A DNA stretch of 64,000 nucleotides. Origin: Pseudomonas japonica (GTDB lineage Bacteria > Pseudomonadota > Gammaproteobacteria > Pseudomonadales > Pseudomonadaceae). The stretch's first letter is position 1; each line of letters begins with the position of its first letter. The notes under the pieces are model-generated. The model was not told the DNA's origin. It saw only the letters and a program-made list of their open reading frames with translations, and searched no databases. Below are positions 53,330 to 64,000 of this stretch, one piece after another. The position numbers and the translations under genes are program-made. The stretch lies in NCBI RefSeq assembly GCF_013522925.1, contig NZ_JAAMQU010000014.1, positions 1 through 64,000 on the forward strand, given 5' to 3'.

Positions 53330-54022
53330 ATGATGACGCGTATTCTGCGCACCGCTGGCTTCGCCGGCCTGTTCGCGGCCCTGCTGCTCACCTTCATGCA
53401 AAGCCTGTGGCTCAGCCCGTTGATCCTTCAGGCCGAAACCTACGAGACCGCGGCACCGGCTACCCATGACCACGGGGGCCCCAGTGCCGGCACTCATGAG
53501 CACGAGCACGAAGCCGCGGCGTGGGAACCCGAGGACGGTTGGCAGCGCCTGTTGTCCACCACGGGCGGCAACCTGGTGGTCGCGGTGGGCTTTGCCCTGA
53601 TGCTGGCCGGCCTGTACACCCTGCGTGCACCCGGGCGTACGGCAGAAGGGCTGCTGTGGGGCCTGGCCGGTTATGCCGTGTTCACGCTTGCACCCACCCT
53701 GGGGCTGCCGCCAGAGTTACCAGGTACCGCGGCGGCAGACCTGACTTCGCGTCAGCTGTGGTGGATCGGTACGGCGGCGTCGACTGCCGTCGCGTTGGCA
53801 TTGATGGTGTTTTCCCCGAACTGGCTGCTGAAAATCGCGGGTGCGGTATTGCTGGTAATCCCGCACATCATCGGCGCCCCCCAGCCGCCTACCCATGAAA
53901 GCCTGGCCCCTGAAGCACTTGAACATCAGTTCCGCTGGGCTGCTCAAGCCATCAACGTGGTGTTCTGGCTGGCGCTTGGCCTGGCCAGTGCCTGGCTGTT
54001 CCGTCGCGCCCCGCAGGCCTGA
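53330..54022 (+). CDS. cbtA: cobalt transporter subunit CbtA
   Basis: 230 aa, about five to six helices, with a His-rich external loop (ATHDHGGPSAGTHEHEHE near 46-63) likely to capture Co2+ and the FTLAPTLGLPPELPG segment typical of CbtA. Three ATGs cluster at 53324, 53330 and 53333; 53330 lies 7 bases from GAGGG and was chosen. Works with CbtB in cobalt import (predicted for the family). Followed by cobE after 5 bases. Confidence 0.92.
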   Translation: MMTRILRTAGFAGLFAALLLTFMQSLWLSPLILQAETYETAAPATHDHGGPSAGTHEHEHEAAAWEPEDGWQRLLSTTGGNLVVAVGFALMLAGLYTLRAPGRTAEGLLWGLAGYAVFTLAPTLGLPPELPGTAAADLTSRQLWWIGTAASTAVALALMVFSPNWLLKIAGAVLLVIPHIIGAPQPPTHESLAPEALEHQFRWAAQAINVVFWLALGLASAWLFRRAPQA

Positions 54023-54027
54023 CTCCG

Positions 54028-54429
54028 GTGAGCGCGCGCGCCTGGCTGATTGCCGGTTTCGGTTGCCGTCAGGGCTGCCCCGCGTCGGAACTGCAAGGGC
54101 TGCTCGATCAGGCATTGGCGCTAGCCGGTGCCCGCGTTACTGAGCTGTGCGGCATCGCGACGTTCGAGCGCCGCCTCAACGAACCCGGGCTGCTGTCCTT
54201 GGCCGAGCGATTGACGCTGCCCCTTGGCGGTTACTCCGCCGCCGCCCTGGCGCCATTCGAACCGTTCTTGAGCCACCGCTCGGAGGTGAGCTGGCGCCAT
54301 ACCGGCTGCCATGGCGTAGCGGAAAGCGCCGCGCTCGCCCACTGCCAAGCGCTTAGTACGCTGCAGCCTCGCCTGCTGGTCACCCGCCAGTGTTCTGCGC
54401 AGGCCACCGTGGCATTGGCTTCAACTTGA
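54028..54429 (+). CDS. cobE: cobalamin biosynthesis protein CobE (CbiG C-terminal-like)
   Basis: 133 aa. Matches the stand-alone CbiG C-terminal/CobE family: GFGCRQGCPASELQGLLDQAL at the start, IATFERRLNEPGLLSLAERLTLPL, and GVAESAAL near 97. Acts in the aerobic corrin pathway; its exact step is poorly defined. GTG start at 54028, 5 bases after cbtA. Same transcript as the riboswitch-controlled genes. Confidence 0.88.
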   Translation: MSARAWLIAGFGCRQGCPASELQGLLDQALALAGARVTELCGIATFERRLNEPGLLSLAERLTLPLGGYSAAALAPFEPFLSHRSEVSWRHTGCHGVAESAALAHCQALSTLQPRLLVTRQCSAQATVALAST

Positions 54430-54466
54430 AGAACGCTCAACCATTCCCGGGATAAGGGCTTGTGCA

Positions 54467-55216
54467 ATGACCGTCTATTTTATTGGCGCCGGCCCCGGCG
54501 ACCCGGACCTGATCACGGTCAAGGGCCAGCGGTTGATCCGTACCTGCCCGGTGATCATCTATGCCGGCTCGCTGGTACCCGAAGCACTGCTCGCTCACCA
54601 CGCTGCGGAACGGGTGGTGAACAGTGCCGAGCTGCACCTGGAGGCCATCATCGAAGAGATAGCGGCCGCCCACGCCAAGGGCCAGGATGTGGCAAGGGTG
54701 CATTCCGGTGACCCAAGCCTGTATGGCGCGATCGGCGAACAGATCCGTTGCCTGCGAGCGCGGGGCATCCCTTACGAGATCGTGCCCGGCGTAACGGCCG
54801 TGGCGGCCTGCGCTGCGCTGCTGGGCGCGGAGCTTACCCTGCCCGGTATTTCGCAGACTGTGATCCTTACCCGCTATGGCACCCGCTCGCCAATGCCAGC
54901 CGGCGAAGCGCTGCAGGACCTGGCCCGGCATCGCGCGACCATGGCCATCCATCTCGGGGTAAGCCATCTTCCGGCTATTGTGGAGGAGCTGTGGCCCCAC
55001 TATGGAGGGGACTGCCCTATCGCTGTGATCCACAAAGCCAGCTGGCCGGATGAGGATTACGTGACGGGCACGCTGGGCGATATCGTCGCCAAGGCACAAG
55101 CCAAGGCGTTCAAGCGCACAGCGCTGATTCTGGTTGGCCGTGTGCTGGGCAGCGAAGTGTTCGAGGATTCCGCCCTCTACCGCGCCGGGCGAGCGCACCT
55201 GTACAGAGCGGAATAA
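54467..55216 (+). CDS. cobM: precorrin-4 C11-methyltransferase
   Basis: 249 aa SAM methyltransferase of the corrin pathway (precorrin-4 to precorrin-5). VYFIGAGPGDPDLITVKG at the N-terminus, YAGSLVP near 29, RVHSGDPSLYGAIGEQ near 77, VPGVTAVAACAALLGAELTLPG near 105 and PMPAGEAL near 142 are the CobM/CbiF blocks. AAGGG 8 bases before ATG 54467. Probably the last gene of the riboswitch operon; the other cob genes are not in this window. Confidence 0.95.
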   Translation: MTVYFIGAGPGDPDLITVKGQRLIRTCPVIIYAGSLVPEALLAHHAAERVVNSAELHLEAIIEEIAAAHAKGQDVARVHSGDPSLYGAIGEQIRCLRARGIPYEIVPGVTAVAACAALLGAELTLPGISQTVILTRYGTRSPMPAGEALQDLARHRATMAIHLGVSHLPAIVEELWPHYGGDCPIAVIHKASWPDEDYVTGTLGDIVAKAQAKAFKRTALILVGRVLGSEVFEDSALYRAGRAHLYRAE

Positions 55217-55219
55217 GAC

Positions 55220-55251
55220 GCTGGCGCCCCGCGGTAGGTGCTCGCGCCAGC
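55220..55251. terminator. hairpin between convergent cobM and nfuA
   Basis: GCTGGCGC (55220-55227) pairs with GCGCCAGC (55244-55251). Located 4 bases after the cobM stop; no T-run on either side. Confidence 0.5.
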
Positions 55252-55286
55252 CTGCGAAGGACGTCTCGCCCTGCCCACAAACTTAC

Positions 55287-55871
55287 TCAGTAGTAAGCAT
55301 TCTCGCGGTTGGTATGGTCGGTCACGTCCCGTACACCCTTGAGCTGAGGGATGCGCTCGAGCAGCGTGCGCTCGATGCCTTCCTTCAGGGTAACGTCCGC
55401 CTGGCCACAGCCCTGGCAACCACCGCCGAACTGAAGCACCGCCACGCCATCTTCCACCACTTCGATCAGCGTGACCTGACCGCCGTGGCTGGCAAGCCCG
55501 GGGTTGATTTCGGTTTGCAGGTAGTAGTTGATGCGCTCGTTGATCGGGCTGTCCTCATTGACCATCGGCACCTTGGCGTTGGGGGCCTTGATGGTCAGCT
55601 GGCCGCCCATGCGGTCGGTGGCGTAGTCCACCACGGCGGCGTCGAGGAAGGGCTCGCTCACGGCGTCGATCCAGGCCGTGAAGCTTTTCAGACCCAGCGG
55701 GGTATCGTCGGGCTTTTCCTCACCGGGCTTGCAGTAGGCGATGCAGGTTTCCGCGTACTGGGTGCCGGGCTGGGTGATGAAGACACGGATGCCGATGCCC
55801 GGGGTGTTCTGCTTGTTCAGCAGGTCGCCCAGGTAATCCTGGGCGGCGTCGGTAATGGTTATGGCGCTCAT
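55287..55871 (-). CDS. nfuA: Fe-S cluster carrier NfuA
   Basis: 194 aa. N-terminal degenerate A-type (HesB-like) domain (1-95) and C-terminal Nfu domain with the cluster-binding CxxC, Cys152 and Cys155 (GGGCQGCGQADVTLKEGIE). Delivers 4Fe-4S clusters to apoproteins, especially under oxidative stress or iron limitation. GAGGA before ATG 55871. 57 bases downstream of the acyltransferase gene on the same strand. Confidence 0.95.
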   Translation of the reverse strand: MSAITITDAAQDYLGDLLNKQNTPGIGIRVFITQPGTQYAETCIAYCKPGEEKPDDTPLGLKSFTAWIDAVSEPFLDAAVVDYATDRMGGQLTIKAPNAKVPMVNEDSPINERINYYLQTEINPGLASHGGQVTLIEVVEDGVAVLQFGGGCQGCGQADVTLKEGIERTLLERIPQLKGVRDVTDHTNRENAYY

Positions 55872-55928
55872 GTAGGTTCCTCACAGACTTGCGCGCAGTT
55901 TACGGCAAAGCGGGCCGTGGATAAAGTC

Positions 55929-56963
55929 CTAGTAATTTTGTCGGGAAAGCGTCGGGGCCGACGTGTCGCGTGGCCCGGCGATCCAGGCTTTCATGCGATG
56001 GTACAAGCGCTTTTCAAGCCACTGGTAACTGAGCCATGAGATAGCGAGGATCATCGGGATACAGAACGCGATAAACACCAGATAGGGGTTCACACCCAGG
56101 CGCTCGTAGATGAACCAGCCGGCGTACAGCACCAGCAGGTGCACCAGGTAAACCGAGTACGAGCAGTCGCCCAGTGTCTTGAGCACCTTGCTATGAGAGA
56201 ACCGGGGTTCCAGCGCCAGGCACGCCGCCACGATACCTGCGCTCGGCAAGCCCCAGTTCAGTAGCCGGTTGGTAGGTTCAAGCTGATAGATCATCGTACA
56301 GCTGGCCGCGATGATCCCGAGCGGCAGCCATAAGCCCTTGCCAATCCAACCCCGGCGCCAGGCGATGCCCAGGGCGATACCCAGCAGGAATTCGTACACG
56401 ATGTTGTTGGCATAGAAGCGCCCGGACCACCCCAACCGGCTGAAGGCCTCGCTACCCACCACCAGGGCGACTGCCACGAATACAGCGCGCCAGGCGCGAG
56501 GGGCGAGGAATGCCAACGAGAACACCAGGTAGAAGAACATTTCGTAATTCAGCGTCCAGCCCACGTTCAAGGTTGGATACAGGCCATAGCCCCCGGGATT
56601 CTCAGCGGGTATGAACAGCAGCGAAAGGATAAATGTGGGCCAGTTCACGGCCCCGTGCGGCATGTAGTGGCCGGCCAGGTACAGCAGTAGCCCCATGGCG
56701 ACGGTATAGAACCAGTACGCGGGAATGATGCGGATGGCGCGGTTGAGCAGAAATTCTCGCGCCTGCATCGGCTTGTCGTAAGTAGAGAGGTAGATCACCA
56801 GCCCGCTGATGACGAAGAAGATATCCACCCCGACCGACCCTTTTGCAGAAAACAGGTGCCCTACCGGGCCCGCGGCTTGAAAATTGAAGAAGATCTGCAT
56901 GAAGTGATGACATACCACCATCCATGCCGCGATCGCGCGTAGTGCCTGTATCGAAATCAACAT
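55929..56963 (-). CDS. acyltransferase 3 family membrane protein (OafA-like)
   Basis: 344 aa, about ten helices. N-terminal ISIQALRAIAAWMVVCHHF with the conserved Arg and His pair, GSVGVDIFFVISGLVIYLS near 42-60 and RAIRIIPAYWFYT near 75 identify acyltransferase 3. Such proteins O-acetylate or otherwise acylate LPS O-antigen, exopolysaccharide or antibiotics at the inner membrane; substrate unknown. No C-terminal SGNH domain. AAGG before ATG 56963. No polysaccharide genes nearby. Confidence 0.9.
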   Translation of the reverse strand: MLISIQALRAIAAWMVVCHHFMQIFFNFQAAGPVGHLFSAKGSVGVDIFFVISGLVIYLSTYDKPMQAREFLLNRAIRIIPAYWFYTVAMGLLLYLAGHYMPHGAVNWPTFILSLLFIPAENPGGYGLYPTLNVGWTLNYEMFFYLVFSLAFLAPRAWRAVFVAVALVVGSEAFSRLGWSGRFYANNIVYEFLLGIALGIAWRRGWIGKGLWLPLGIIAASCTMIYQLEPTNRLLNWGLPSAGIVAACLALEPRFSHSKVLKTLGDCSYSVYLVHLLVLYAGWFIYERLGVNPYLVFIAFCIPMILAISWLSYQWLEKRLYHRMKAWIAGPRDTSAPTLSRQNY

Positions 56964-57136
56964 CAGGGTTACCTTTGCCTTCGAATCACTCCCGCGCCTT
57001 GAGGCGCGACTTCATAGTTGGGACTGACACAAGGCTGAAAAGGTCGGAAGTTTCATCTTTCGCTCAGATATTCGGCATGTGTGAACATGAGCAGGATTCA
57101 TGCAAAGCGCAAGCATGATGTAAAGCCTCTCAGGTT

Positions 57137-57145
57137 TGCTATCAT
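57137..57145 (+). promoter_or_regulatory. extended -10 element ahead of metH
   Basis: TGCTATCAT (57137-57145) is an extended -10 box, 36 bases before the metH ATG. No good -35 at 17 bases. A plausible start site would give a short leader of about 30 bases, too short for a riboswitch. Confidence 0.4.
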
Positions 57146-57180
57146 CGCTGGCTTTACCGCCCGTACCAGAGCCCTTCTCC

Positions 57181-60867
<3,687 letters not shown>

Positions 60868-60877
60868 GGCCCGGGTA

Positions 60878-60994
60878 TCAGTGCGCGATCGCCCAGAAGG
60901 CGATCGCCGCTATCACCAGGACTACCATGAAGGCAGTCGCCCAAGTATCGATGTTCCGAGGGGTCTTCTTGTGCTTCACGGAAAGAGGGCGCAT
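60878..60994 (-). CDS. tiny single-pass membrane protein
   Basis: 38 aa. Basic N-terminus (MRPLSVKHKKTPRN), then one hydrophobic helix (about 18-36, TAFMVVLVIAAIAFWAIA) ending at His. Positive-inside rule suggests N-in, C-out. AAAGG lies about 11 bases before ATG 60994. It stops 11 bases from the convergent metH stop. Too short for confident homology; the clean charge-then-helix pattern supports a real membrane peptide. Confidence 0.5.
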   Translation of the reverse strand: MRPLSVKHKKTPRNIDTWATAFMVVLVIAAIAFWAIAH

Positions 60995-61244
60995 GAAAAA
61001 GGCTACCTTTATTGTTATGGAAGTACGTTCGTCCCAGTGAATTGGACGTAATCCACAGTCAAGCGCACCATGGCCGGTAACGCCAACTCATCCCGTCGGA
61101 ACTTCAGCAGCGTTCTATATCGGTATTAGCTATTTCCTTATAAAAAAACTTCGCTTTAGTGGATAAGGCAAACCGGGTATCTTCCGTCGGCTCTGAAAAG
61201 AGTGCGCAACCGTGAGCGCAGACCAGCCTGAAGACAGGACACCT
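60995..61244. promoter_or_regulatory. intergenic region upstream of cysI
   Basis: 250 bases. The middle (61111-61165) is strongly AT-rich (CTATATCGGTATTAG, TTATAAAAAAAC) and should hold the cysI promoter; a CysB-type site cannot be recognised by eye. The left edge would carry the promoter of the small membrane protein gene. Nothing else recognised. Confidence 0.4.
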
Positions 61245-62903
61245 ATGTACGTTTACGACGAGTACGATCAACGGATCATCGAGGACCGCGTAAAGCAGTT
61301 CCGTGACCAGACCCGCCGCTACCTCGCCGGCGAACTCAGCGAAGAAGAATTCCGCCCGCTGCGCCTGCAGAATGGCCTGTATATCCAGCGCTTCGCGCCC
61401 ATGCTGCGCGTGGCGGTGCCCTACGGCCAGCTGACCTCGCGCCAGGCGCGCATGCTGGCGAAGATCGCTCGCGACTACGACAAGGGTTACGCCCACATCA
61501 GTACCCGCCAGAACGTGCAGTTCAACTGGCCGGCGCTCGAAGACGTGCCCGAGATTCTCGCCGAGCTGGCTACCGTGCAAATGCACGCCATCCAGACCAG
61601 CGGCAACTGCCTTCGCAACGTGACCACCGATCAGTTCGCCGGCGTCGCCGCCGATGAGGTGGTGGACCCGCGCCCATGGTGCGAAATCGTTCGACAGTGG
61701 ACCACCTTCCACCCGGAGTTTGCGTACCTGCCGCGCAAGTTCAAGATTGCCGTCAACGGCGCCAACAGCGACCGCGCAGCGATCGAAGTGCACGACATCG
61801 GCCTGGAGCCCGTGCGCAATGCTGCCGGCGAGCTAGGCTTCCGTGTACTGGTGGGTGGCGGCCTGGGTCGCACCCCGATCGTGGGCGCGTTCATCAATGA
61901 ATTCCTGCCCTGGCAGGACCTCATCAGCTACCTCGACGCCATCCTGCGGGTGTACAACCGCTACGGCCGCCGGGACAACAAGTACAAGGCCCGGATCAAG
62001 ATCCTGGTCAAGGCGCTCACTCCGCAAGTGTTCGCGCAGAAAGTAGAAGCCGAAATGGCGCACCTGCGCGGTGGCGAAACCACGCTGACCGAAGCGGAAG
62101 TGGCCCGTGTCGCCGGCCACTTCGTGGACCCGGACTACAAAACCCTCGAAGACATCCCGCAGGTACTGGCCCAGCTCGAAGCTGAACATCCAGGCTTCGC
62201 TCGCTGGCGTCAACGCAACGTGTTCGCCCACAAGCGCCCCGGGTATGTCGCGGTCACGCTTTCGCTCAAGCCGACCGGTGTGGCCCCTGGCGACCTGACC
62301 GACAAGCAGCTCGACGCGATTGCCGACATGGCCGATCGCTACAGCTTTGGCCAGTTGCGTACCTCCCACGAGCAGAACGTGATACTGGCCGACGTGGAGC
62401 AGTCCCAACTGCATGCCCTGTGGCTGGAAGCCCGTGAATCGGGCTTCGCGACGCCGAACATCGGATTACTGACGGACATCATCTGCTGCCCTGGCGGCGA
62501 CTTCTGCTCGCTCGCCAACGCCAAGTCCATCCCGATTGCCGAGTCCATCCAGCGCCGCTTCGACGACCTGGATTACCTGTTCGACATCGGCGAGATCGAC
62601 CTGAACATCTCCGGCTGCATGAACGCCTGCGGTCACCACCACGTAGGCCATATCGGCATTCTGGGTGTGGACAAGAAAGGCGAAGAGTTCTATCAGGTGT
62701 CCTTGGGTGGCAGTGCCAGTCGAGACGCCAGCATCGGCAAGATCCTGGGCCCCTCCTTCGCTCAGGACGACATGGCCGACGTGATCGACAAACTGATCGA
62801 TGTCTATGTGGAAAAGCGCACCGAAGACGAGCGCTTCATCGATACCTACCAGCGGATCGGCATCGAACCCTTCAAGGAGCGCGTCTATGCAGCGAATCAT
62901 TAA
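61245..62903 (+). CDS. cysI: sulfite reductase, hemoprotein subunit
   Basis: 552 aa nitrite/sulfite reductase family enzyme reducing sulfite to sulfide for cysteine and methionine synthesis. The 4Fe-4S/siroheme ligands are present: Cys415 and Cys421 (CCPGGDFC) and Cys458 and Cys462 (GCMNACGHHH). Substrate-binding basic residues lie in STRQNVQFNWP and GNCLRNVT. ATG 61245 has AGGA close upstream and gives the standard MYVYDEYDQ opening; a GTG at 61212 is in frame. The last 17 bases overlap the next gene. Confidence 0.95.
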   Translation: MYVYDEYDQRIIEDRVKQFRDQTRRYLAGELSEEEFRPLRLQNGLYIQRFAPMLRVAVPYGQLTSRQARMLAKIARDYDKGYAHISTRQNVQFNWPALEDVPEILAELATVQMHAIQTSGNCLRNVTTDQFAGVAADEVVDPRPWCEIVRQWTTFHPEFAYLPRKFKIAVNGANSDRAAIEVHDIGLEPVRNAAGELGFRVLVGGGLGRTPIVGAFINEFLPWQDLISYLDAILRVYNRYGRRDNKYKARIKILVKALTPQVFAQKVEAEMAHLRGGETTLTEAEVARVAGHFVDPDYKTLEDIPQVLAQLEAEHPGFARWRQRNVFAHKRPGYVAVTLSLKPTGVAPGDLTDKQLDAIADMADRYSFGQLRTSHEQNVILADVEQSQLHALWLEARESGFATPNIGLLTDIICCPGGDFCSLANAKSIPIAESIQRRFDDLDYLFDIGEIDLNISGCMNACGHHHVGHIGILGVDKKGEEFYQVSLGGSASRDASIGKILGPSFAQDDMADVIDKLIDVYVEKRTEDERFIDTYQRIGIEPFKERVYAANH

Positions 62904-63387
62904 GAACAACCAGGTCGTCGACGAAACCTGGCACCTGCTGCCCAAGGACGTGACCCTGGACGAACTGAGCAATTGCGACGACTACATTGTGCCGCTGAAC
63001 CTGTGGCGCGAGCATGCTCATGCGCTCAAGGCACGTGATGGTGGCTTGGGCGTGTGGCTCGATGCGGATGAAGAAGCTGAAGAAATCGGCGAAGACGCAG
63101 CCCAGTTCCAGGTGATCGCCTTGAACTTCCCGGCGTTCACTGATGGACGCAGCTACTCCAATGCCCGCCTGTTGCGCGACCGCTACGCGTTCAAGGGGGA
63201 GCTTCGGGCCATTGGCGACGTACTGCGAGACCAGCTGTTCTACATGCACCGCTGTGGCTTCGATGCCTTTGCCGTTCGCCCGGACAAAGACCCGTACGAA
63301 GCGCTGGAAAGCCTGAAGGACTTTTCAGTGACCTACCAGGCCGCCAGCGACGAACCCCGCCCGCTGTTCCGTCGCCGTCACGGCTAA
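62887..63387 (+). CDS. DUF934 protein, sulfite reductase-associated
   Basis: 166 aa. DUF934 core: LNFPAFTDGRSYSNARLLRDRY near 78-99, GELRAIGDVLRDQLFYMHRCGFDAF near 102-126. Almost always encoded right after cysI in proteobacteria and presumed to help sulfite reductase, possibly as a cofactor or electron-transfer partner, though unproven. The ATG at 62887 lies within cysI (17-base overlap), showing translational coupling. Confidence 0.92.
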   Translation: MQRIIKNNQVVDETWHLLPKDVTLDELSNCDDYIVPLNLWREHAHALKARDGGLGVWLDADEEAEEIGEDAAQFQVIALNFPAFTDGRSYSNARLLRDRYAFKGELRAIGDVLRDQLFYMHRCGFDAFAVRPDKDPYEALESLKDFSVTYQAASDEPRPLFRRRHG

Positions 63388-63409
63388 GGCCAGGAAGGCG
63401 GGGCCACCT

Positions 63410-64000
63410 TCAGCGTGCTGAACCGGAAGGCCCCGGCTGCTCAAGGCTCAGCAACTGGCGAGTCAACGTCAACGCGAGCGCGTCCAATGCTCGCTCGCGT
63501 TGCTGGCTGATCCAGTCATAGGCCTGCCGCAGTTGTTGCTCGTTCAAGGTCGGCAACGGTTGGCCGCTTTCCCACTGAAGCTCCGGCATTGCCTGGCGCA
63601 GGCCGTCGAGCGCAGCCGGCACGCTGGGTAGCGCTTGAGGGTTTTCGCCAGACGCTGAAAACAGATAGTCGGCCGCGTCCTGCCAGCGTTCGCGCAGCGG
63701 CTCGAACGCAGCAACCCTGGCGTTTTCCAGGTACGTTCGGAAACTGGGCTGTTCTGCTACCCACGTTGCAAACGCTTCGTCGGTGTCTTGCTGCAGTACC
63801 TCCACCCCAACCCGTTGCACCGTGGCACCGCTTACCCGAGTGGTATAACGCATGCCCCGAGCGGGCGGTAGCCACAGTGGTCCCTCAAGCCTCTCGAGCA
63901 GGTAGAACCGCACCTCCACTTCGTCCAGGCCATGTTCGAGCGCATCGTCGGGCAGGTCGTCGAGGGGATCAAGCACCGGCGCTGTGTCAGGGTCATTCAG
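63410..64000 (-). CDS. unrecognised protein, C-terminal part (cut by window end)
   Basis: At least 196 codons; the frame is open to base 64000, and the internal GTG at 63976 is not a convincing start. Acidic and Leu/Ala/Gln-rich, mostly helical, with an early strand-like stretch (EVEVRFYLLERLEGPLWLPP, RGMRYTTRVSGATVQRVGVEVL) that could be the edge of a beta domain, and a helical tail rich in Arg and Gln. No membrane segment or known motif. Convergent with the DUF934 gene, 22 bases between stops. Confidence 0.6.
   Translation of the reverse strand: MNDPDTAPVLDPLDDLPDDALEHGLDEVEVRFYLLERLEGPLWLPPARGMRYTTRVSGATVQRVGVEVLQQDTDEAFATWVAEQPSFRTYLENARVAAFEPLRERWQDAADYLFSASGENPQALPSVPAALDGLRQAMPELQWESGQPLPTLNEQQLRQAYDWISQQRERALDALALTLTRQLLSLEQPGPSGSAR

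Noticed and set aside
56964..57180. Riboswitch upstream of metH
   Set aside because: No B12 box or SAM-type pattern, and the probable leader is only about 30 bases.

Overview
The window looks like a chromosome segment of a yellow-pigmented Pseudomonas. Genus markers seen in the sequence are an MvaT-type H-NS protein, an RsmE-like CsrA, the branched-chain keto acid dehydrogenase set bkdA1-bkdA2-bkdB-lpdV, the mtlEFGKDY polyol operon, a DUF2790 secreted protein, and the nfuA / metH / cysI backbone. Coding density is high, GC content is high, and GTG or TTG starts occur several times. No tRNA, rRNA, CRISPR array, IS element or prophage was found. Species assignment is not possible by eye; zeaxanthin glucoside genes point towards the plant-associated yellow pseudomonads (inference).

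Layout. 1-7 kb: a perfect-but-one 139-base tandem duplication, a CopD-like membrane protein, a small metallophosphoesterase, a BvgS/RocS1-like hybrid sensor kinase with its LuxR-type response regulator, and a bacterial topoisomerase IB. 7-11 kb: a short hydrophilic protein, an SDR dehydrogenase overlapping a GH15 glycoside hydrolase, a small winged-helix-like protein, csrA/rsmE with a GGA-rich leader, and a thioredoxin-like periplasmic protein. 11.3-19 kb: a complete carotenoid cluster, crtE (divergent), idi-crtX-crtY-crtI-crtB (each overlapping the next by 4 bases), and crtZ (convergent), sufficient in principle to make zeaxanthin diglucoside from IPP/DMAPP. The 3' end of crtZ lies inside a REP doublet.

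19-28 kb: a GAF-GAF-GGDEF-EAL protein, a GntR regulator, a thiamine-diphosphate enzyme, a SAM methyltransferase and a CHASE-GGDEF-EAL protein. 28-36 kb: the mannitol/arabitol operon (periplasmic binding protein, two permeases, ATPase, mannitol 2-dehydrogenase, xylulokinase) without an adjacent mtlR or mtlZ, then mvaT. 36-47 kb: glyoxalase I, DNA polymerase II, a metallothionein, a CHASE3-type chemoreceptor, an RcnB-like periplasmic protein, a PAS-PAS hybrid kinase, and an EmrAB-like efflux pair. 47-52 kb: the bkd operon, with the efflux pair, not bkdR, in the divergent position.

52-64 kb: a DUF2790 protein, a cobalamin riboswitch ahead of cbtB-cbtA-cobE-cobM (cobalt uptake and corrin synthesis), nfuA, an acyltransferase, the cobalamin-dependent methionine synthase metH, a tiny membrane protein, sulfite reductase cysI with its DUF934 partner, and a gene cut by the window end. 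The cobalt/corrin genes lie close to metH, the main B12-dependent enzyme visible here, and cysI supplies sulfide for the same sulfur amino acid pathway. I found no clearly undescribed multi-gene system; the most unusual local observations are the crtZ tail coded by REP DNA, the inverted crtE, the tandem repeat at the left edge, the csrA leader and the missing local regulators of mtl and bkd.
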